Assembly: GCF_041734735.1 (NCBI RefSeq)
Contig: NC_134876.1
Span: 82,986,174-83,050,173 of the forward strand
DNA length: 64,000 nucleotides
Origin: Babylonia areolata
Taxonomy: Eukaryota; Mollusca; Gastropoda; Neogastropoda; Buccinidae
Direction of reading: 5' to 3'
Each line of letters starts with the position of its first letter. The first letter of the stretch is position 1. Below, one piece after another: positions 60,230 through 64,000 of the stretch. The position numbers were made by a program, and so were the translations under genes. A model generated the notes under the pieces. It made no database searches. It saw only the letters and a list, made by a program, of their open reading frames with translations, and was not told the origin of the DNA.

Positions 60230-60780
60230 CTCTTACCCCATATCCATCTCTGACTGTGACAGACCTTTCTCTCAGTGTGTTGGAAACCTTGGGATCTTCT
60301 TTGAGGAACCACTCTGCACAATCAAATACTTACACCACACTCTGTTCTGTCAGTTATGTAGGCTAGGCAAAATTTGCTTCTTCCTTTCCACTGTTACTGC
60401 CATCAAACTCACTGTCTCCTTCATACTATCTGGATTAGACTAATGTAAATCTCTCTTAGCTGGTTGTCCTTGATAAACTAAGTAAACTTCAATGCATTCA
60501 GAATCATGCAGCCCGACTCCTGCCCTGTAAACCCAGGCACAAAGTTGCAACATCACTGCTTAGAACAATTTACTGGCTCCTTGTGAAGATGTGAATTCAA
60601 TACAAAATTCCTTGTCTATTATATATATATACCCATCCTTCTACACATTTAGGTTCTAACAAATCCACAAAAATGCTCTAAGATTCATTTCACTGAAAAA
60701 CTATGTCCCTCTCTCTCTGCACTCACTCTTCCAGACATTTATACAAACACAAACATTTTACTCTGAAGGAACTCAAGCAA
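60230..60780 (+). mobile_element. Decayed LINE (L2/CR1-like) C-terminal RT fragment
   Basis: Broken frames read VGNLGIFFEEPL, CRLGKICFFLSTVTAIKLTV, SFILSGLD then CKSLLAG, KLNFNAFRIMQPDSCP-like remnants, and HVSLSLCTHSS. These match the usual blocks after the RT palm (LGV-FD, RIR-FLS, LVLSRLDYCNSLLAGLP, LQRVQNSAARL, LHWLPV). Several stops and frame changes, with no ends visible, make it an old, 5'-truncated copy. Confidence 0.65.
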
Positions 60781-61045
60781 CTGTCCCTTTCTTTCGTTAA
60801 AAATAACTTTCCAAAATACCTCTCTTTTCATAAAACGCCAGATGCTACCCTGATTTTGGCTTCAAACAAAACTAATTTGAAACCATACAATAAAAAAGGT
60901 AACAACTCAAAAAAACAATGAAAATGTAGTCTGACTACAACAGGAATGACAATAAATCGTTTGACATGTTCAAGCCATGATTCCCATTGTTTTTGAAAAC
61001 AGGGCAGAAAAAGCTTATTTTTTCATGAAACTTCTCTTTGTGATT

Positions 61046-61556
61046 AAAGGTCCCATAGCCTTGTACAAATGAAGGGGCAGTGAAATCACGTTCACTGACC
61101 TCAGCAACGGATGGCGGGGCCCTGTCCTCTGCTCTATTCTTTCCCTAAGTCAGATACCCATTCACATCAGGGTGGAGTGAGGAAAAGGAAATTTTCTATC
61201 TAAAATTACGTTTAAATAACATACTTACCGTGACCCAACTAGTGCAGACTCCGGCAGGGGTCTGACATTCCTGCCTGTGCAAACTACTATCCGCCTATGC
61301 GGAGAAAACGAAACTACGGCCGATAACCTCCCGGAAGTAGGTAACCTCCCCTTTGTCCTGCTGGTTAGAGCCCTCTTTTGACGGCAGCCATTATGACTCC
61401 TGTTCCTGTGCTCTCCATACAGCTAAGTTTTTTTTCGTATTTTCTGTCTGCCAATCTCAAGAGCACATGACCGTGCAGAAACGGAGCCTCAAACCCTAAT
61501 CACTGGTGAACACTGGATCAGAAATCTAATACCTAACTGATTCTACCATGGCACCT
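61046..61556 (-). repeat. S4 SINE interrupted by another repeat
   Basis: The left part (TTCACATCAGGGTGGAGTGA) and right part (CAGAAACGGAGCCTCAAACC, CACTGGTGAACACTGGATCA, TCTACCATGGCACC) are S4; they are split by the insert at 61187-61455. This order shows that the insert is younger than the S4 copy. Confidence 0.75.
61187..61455 (-). repeat. Dispersed repeat ending in a consensus splice donor (copy 2)
   Basis: About 270 bp. On the minus strand it carries GAGGTTACCTACTTCCGGGA, TCCGCATAGGCGGATAG, GTCAGACCCCTGCCGGAGTC, and then GGGTCACG followed by GTAAGTATGTT (donor GT at 61228-61227). AATTTTAGATAGAAAATTTC follows. Homologous to 24411-24600. There is no open frame and no tRNA-type promoter boxes that I can see. 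Confidence 0.75.
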
Positions 61557-62910
61557 CCCTGTCCCCCAAGTGATAATACATACATATCTCAATAAAAAAA
61601 AAAACACACATAAAAGATGACTACAACCTGATTCTGTAAGCTGCATATTAATATCAAGAATCAGTCTGAACACTTCTGTGGGTGATATGTACAGCTAGGA
61701 TTAACTTCATAACTGATTAATTATGGGCCATTCCTCCCCAGCCAATGATCGACTGATGGACAACAGACCTGTCAGTGATCTCCGTCAGGATTAAAGATAG
61801 CTGTAAATCTTAACAACTGCAAGAACTGAAACGGTTATTTCATGCACAAAATAAAACCACTTTATTGTGGTAAATGGAATACCTCTTTGATGGCAATTAC
61901 TCAGCCATAATCACTTTTATCTTGACTACATCAACAGGCAATGCCCCAACACACTGGAAAATCATAATGAAGCTTGGTGCATATCAAGAACTATACCTAT
62001 TCTAAGGATGTGTGCGCAGAAGTGTGTTGCATACTAAAAAATAAAAGAAAAAAAGAAAAAAGAAAAAGAAAGCAACATACAACATGGTGAGAAACACTGA
62101 AGATTACCAAAGGGTGTTAACCATTGAAGCAAAATTATTCTCAGGCCAAGTGTTGCCCTTTGCTGGACACCAGACGGAAAAGCTTGCAAGAAAGACCAAG
62201 GGAGACATGGCGTAGAACAGCTGAAAAAGAAATGAAGAACAGCCATACCTGGAGGAAGCTAGCTATAACAGCACACGGCAGGCAGCTGTAGAATCTCTAT
62301 GGTAGCAGACTTATGTGCCACAGGGCACAGAGAAGATTAAGTGAGTTAGTTCTCAGGCTGGGTCAAAGCATGGCAAAAACCTCTGCAAAGTTACACACTG
62401 ACGTCCACACAGACATGTCTAGCTGAACTTGTCACTCTCTCACTGAGTTGATATCGATCATGAAATATGTAACAACACTGTGCAAATCAAACCAACCAGT
62501 TCAAACATAAATAGGAAGACCAAATAGTTGCAGGCCATTATTCTAAAACTCCTAATACATCTGCTCAATGTACTCACCAATAGCTGTACAAACTGTGACA
62601 AACATTGCACAAATGTGCTTGTAACTTGGTGTAAAAAAAACAAAAAAAACAAAAAAAAAAAAACGGAACAAAAAACTGTACACAACTTGTTCCCATCATC
62701 ATGTATTCAGCACCTTGACGCAAACTACACTGTTCCTATATACACACAATAAAATCCGTGGAAGTAAAAAAATTTTTCCTAAGTACACAGGTGACGTTGA
62801 AGCTGGCTGGCTACTCTACTCAGCAGATCATACAAGGCATCACAGAGCATGTAATGTCTGAAAACATGTATTGGAAGTTTCTCTCCAAAACTGTGCACAA
62901 GGAAACAATG

Positions 62911-63033
62911 TCAGGACAGAACAGCACGAGACCCCCCATGACCTCGTCCCATGAAGCCGTCTAGACTGTAAGAGCGATGCATCCGAGACTTCTGCCAGAA
63001 CTTCATCTTGTCGTCACAAATCCTGGACATGGC
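62911..63033 (-). CDS. Last coding exon of an unrecognised minus-strand gene
   Basis: On the minus strand a good acceptor (TTCTTGTGTTTCAG ending at 63034) opens a 40-codon frame to TGA at 62913-62911. It reads AMSRICDDKMKFWQKSRMHR, then SYSLDGFMGRG, ending SRAVLS. The composition is normal and non-repetitive, with basic and Ser-rich character as in a cytoplasmic C-terminus; RSYSLD could be a phosphorylation or 14-3-3-type site (inference). Phase 0 entry is assumed. The upstream exon lies beyond the (TG)n at 63059 or right of the window. I do not recognise the family. Confidence 0.55.
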   Translation of the reverse strand, partial: AMSRICDDKMKFWQKSRMHRSYSLDGFMGRGHGGSRAVLS

Positions 63034-63056
63034 CTGAAACACAAGAACATAGACTG

Positions 63057-63058
<2 letters not shown>

Positions 63059-63109
<51 letters not shown>
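63059..63109. repeat. (TG)n microsatellite
   Basis: Pure run of about 25 TG units, only 25 bp beyond the acceptor of the minus-strand exon. It lies within or next to the branch-point region of that intron. Confidence 0.95.
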
Positions 63110-63110
<1 letters not shown>

Positions 63111-63354
63111 TGTGTAAGAGTGTGTGTGAGCGTATGTATAGTGTATGTATAGTGTGTGTTTTGTGTGTGTGTGTGAAAGAGTGTGCATCATGTGTAAATG
63201 TGTGTGTATTTGTGTGGGGGTGCATGTGCATTTATGTGCACATATGTATCATTTTCTGTTCATGTAACATTTTTTTCCATTCTTGTACATGAGATACTGG
63301 ATATTACTATTTTTACATTTAAAAAGAAATTTCAATTCTTTCAAGGAAAGAGGG

Positions 63355-63595
63355 ATGCAAGTCCACGATTTCTCACAATCCCATGATTTCTGTCACTTTG
63401 AGAGAAATCGGGGATTGCAAGAAATCGTGGAAGTGAGACAAATCATGGGATTGTAAGAAATTGTGGCCGTTCCCCTCCTATCTTTCTCTCAATTGCGAGA
63501 AATCATGGAGGGCGCCCCCATGATTTCTTGCAATCCCACGATTCTCTCAAAGTGAGAGAAATCATGGGACTGCGAGAAATGTGGGCTTACAGGGG
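63355..63595. repeat. Fold-back repeat built from a GAGAAATCATGGGATTGC-like unit
   Basis: At least eight copies of the unit (AGAAATCGTGG or AGAAATCATGG joined by GGATTGCA) alternate in orientation. CCACGATTTCTCACAATCCC at 63362 pairs with GGGGATTGCAAGAAATCGTGG at 63410, and a second hairpin spans 63519-63585. It may be a MITE or a satellite remnant; no flanking target duplication was found. Confidence 0.7.
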
Positions 63596-64000
63596 ATGAG
63601 GGGTGGGACGGGTTTGACAGAATCCATGAAAGAGAGATAAAAAGGAAAGAGGTTTGCAAAAGCAAACATGAAGTACATTGATCTTTGTTGCAAAACAGAA
63701 TGTTTTCAAACCACTGTTCAACAACAACAACAAAAATAAAAAGACTCTCACTAATTGGATTTCATATTTGCTGGTCTCACTCTGTTTTCACCAGATGGAA
63801 TACAGTCCTTGCTAGATAATTTTTCAAAAGTACACACATACACACACACAAGTAGATGCAGAAAGGGACACAGAAACTGGCAACACAGCTCAACAGTTTA
63901 TTTCATTCAGGTCTATTTCCTCAACTGTGCATGAAAAAGCCATGAATGCAGATGTTCTCCTTCCCACAGAACTATTCTCCAAAGAGAAACGATAGTATAT

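Larger units (their letters stand above)
55021..62910 (-). other. Probable long 3' UTR of a minus-strand gene
   Basis: From about 55.0 kb rightward the + strand turns A/C-rich, the mirror of the T-rich left side. On the minus strand AATAAA lies at 55037-55042, close to the switch. No coding exon is seen until 62911. Inserted elements are an S3 SINE (59402-59694), a LINE scrap (about 60230-60780) and an S4 SINE split by another repeat (61046-61556). That the whole 7.9 kb is one UTR is inference; several internal polyadenylation sites are possible. Confidence 0.35.

Noticed and set aside
61221-61260. Resemblance of ATACTTACC plus GGCAGGGG to the start of U1 snRNA
   Set aside because: The order and spacing do not continue as U1, and the other copy (24411) lacks the match. 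The ACTTAC is the complement of the donor-like end of the repeat.

Overview
The window is animal nuclear DNA, most likely from a marine caenogastropod snail. Coding sequence is sparse and split by GT-AG introns. Introns are T-rich on the sense strand, dinucleotide microsatellites are dense, and several tRNA-derived SINE families of a type I associate with gastropods recur. The organism call rests on repeat style and gene structure, not on a database match.

Three host genes can be supported. (1) From the left edge to about 16 kb, on +, lies a Shisa/WBP1-like single-pass membrane protein. Its exons are a cysteine-rich ectodomain (814-964), a transmembrane segment (8831-8976), a Pro/Tyr/Gly-rich cytoplasmic tail with a PPPY motif (14917-15267) and a tiny last exon (15950-15969). 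The signal-peptide exon is not in view. A separate terminal exon with its own poly(A) signal sits at 1384-1945. (2) From about 31.65 kb to 50.5 kb, on +, lies a complete front-end fatty acyl desaturase (cytochrome b5 domain fused to a desaturase). Thirteen coding exons, all phase-consistent, give 441 residues with HPGG, HDFGH, HFQHH and QIEHH motifs. A CpG-richer promoter region and a non-coding first exon lie about 5 kb upstream of the start codon. (3) At the right edge, on -, is the last coding exon of an unrecognised gene (62911-63033). Its 3' UTR probably runs left to about 55.0 kb and meets the desaturase transcript tail to tail.

The rest is mobile-element and simple-repeat DNA. A decayed piggyBac-like element with TTAA ends (2033-4969) carries a nested, frameshifted LINE. 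A 5'-truncated LINE copy with an unbroken 436-codon frame and near-perfect 14-bp target-site duplications occupies 28025-29370. Older LINE scraps lie at 26881-27211 and about 60230-60780. Four tRNA-derived SINE families are present, here called S1 to S4, together with a separate short repeat whose minus strand ends in a consensus 5' splice site. The stretch 29.4-31.5 kb is a cluster of (CA)n, (TA)n, (GA)n and (TTTA)n tracts.

The two recognised genes have no evident functional link. I found no bacterial-type operon, CRISPR array, viral element or clearly new gene system. The most useful leads are the predicted alternative ends of the Shisa-like transcript, the tandem triplication of a desaturase splice donor, the NF-Y/E-box pair upstream of the desaturase, the donor-carrying repeat, and the independent-looking SINE tail modules.
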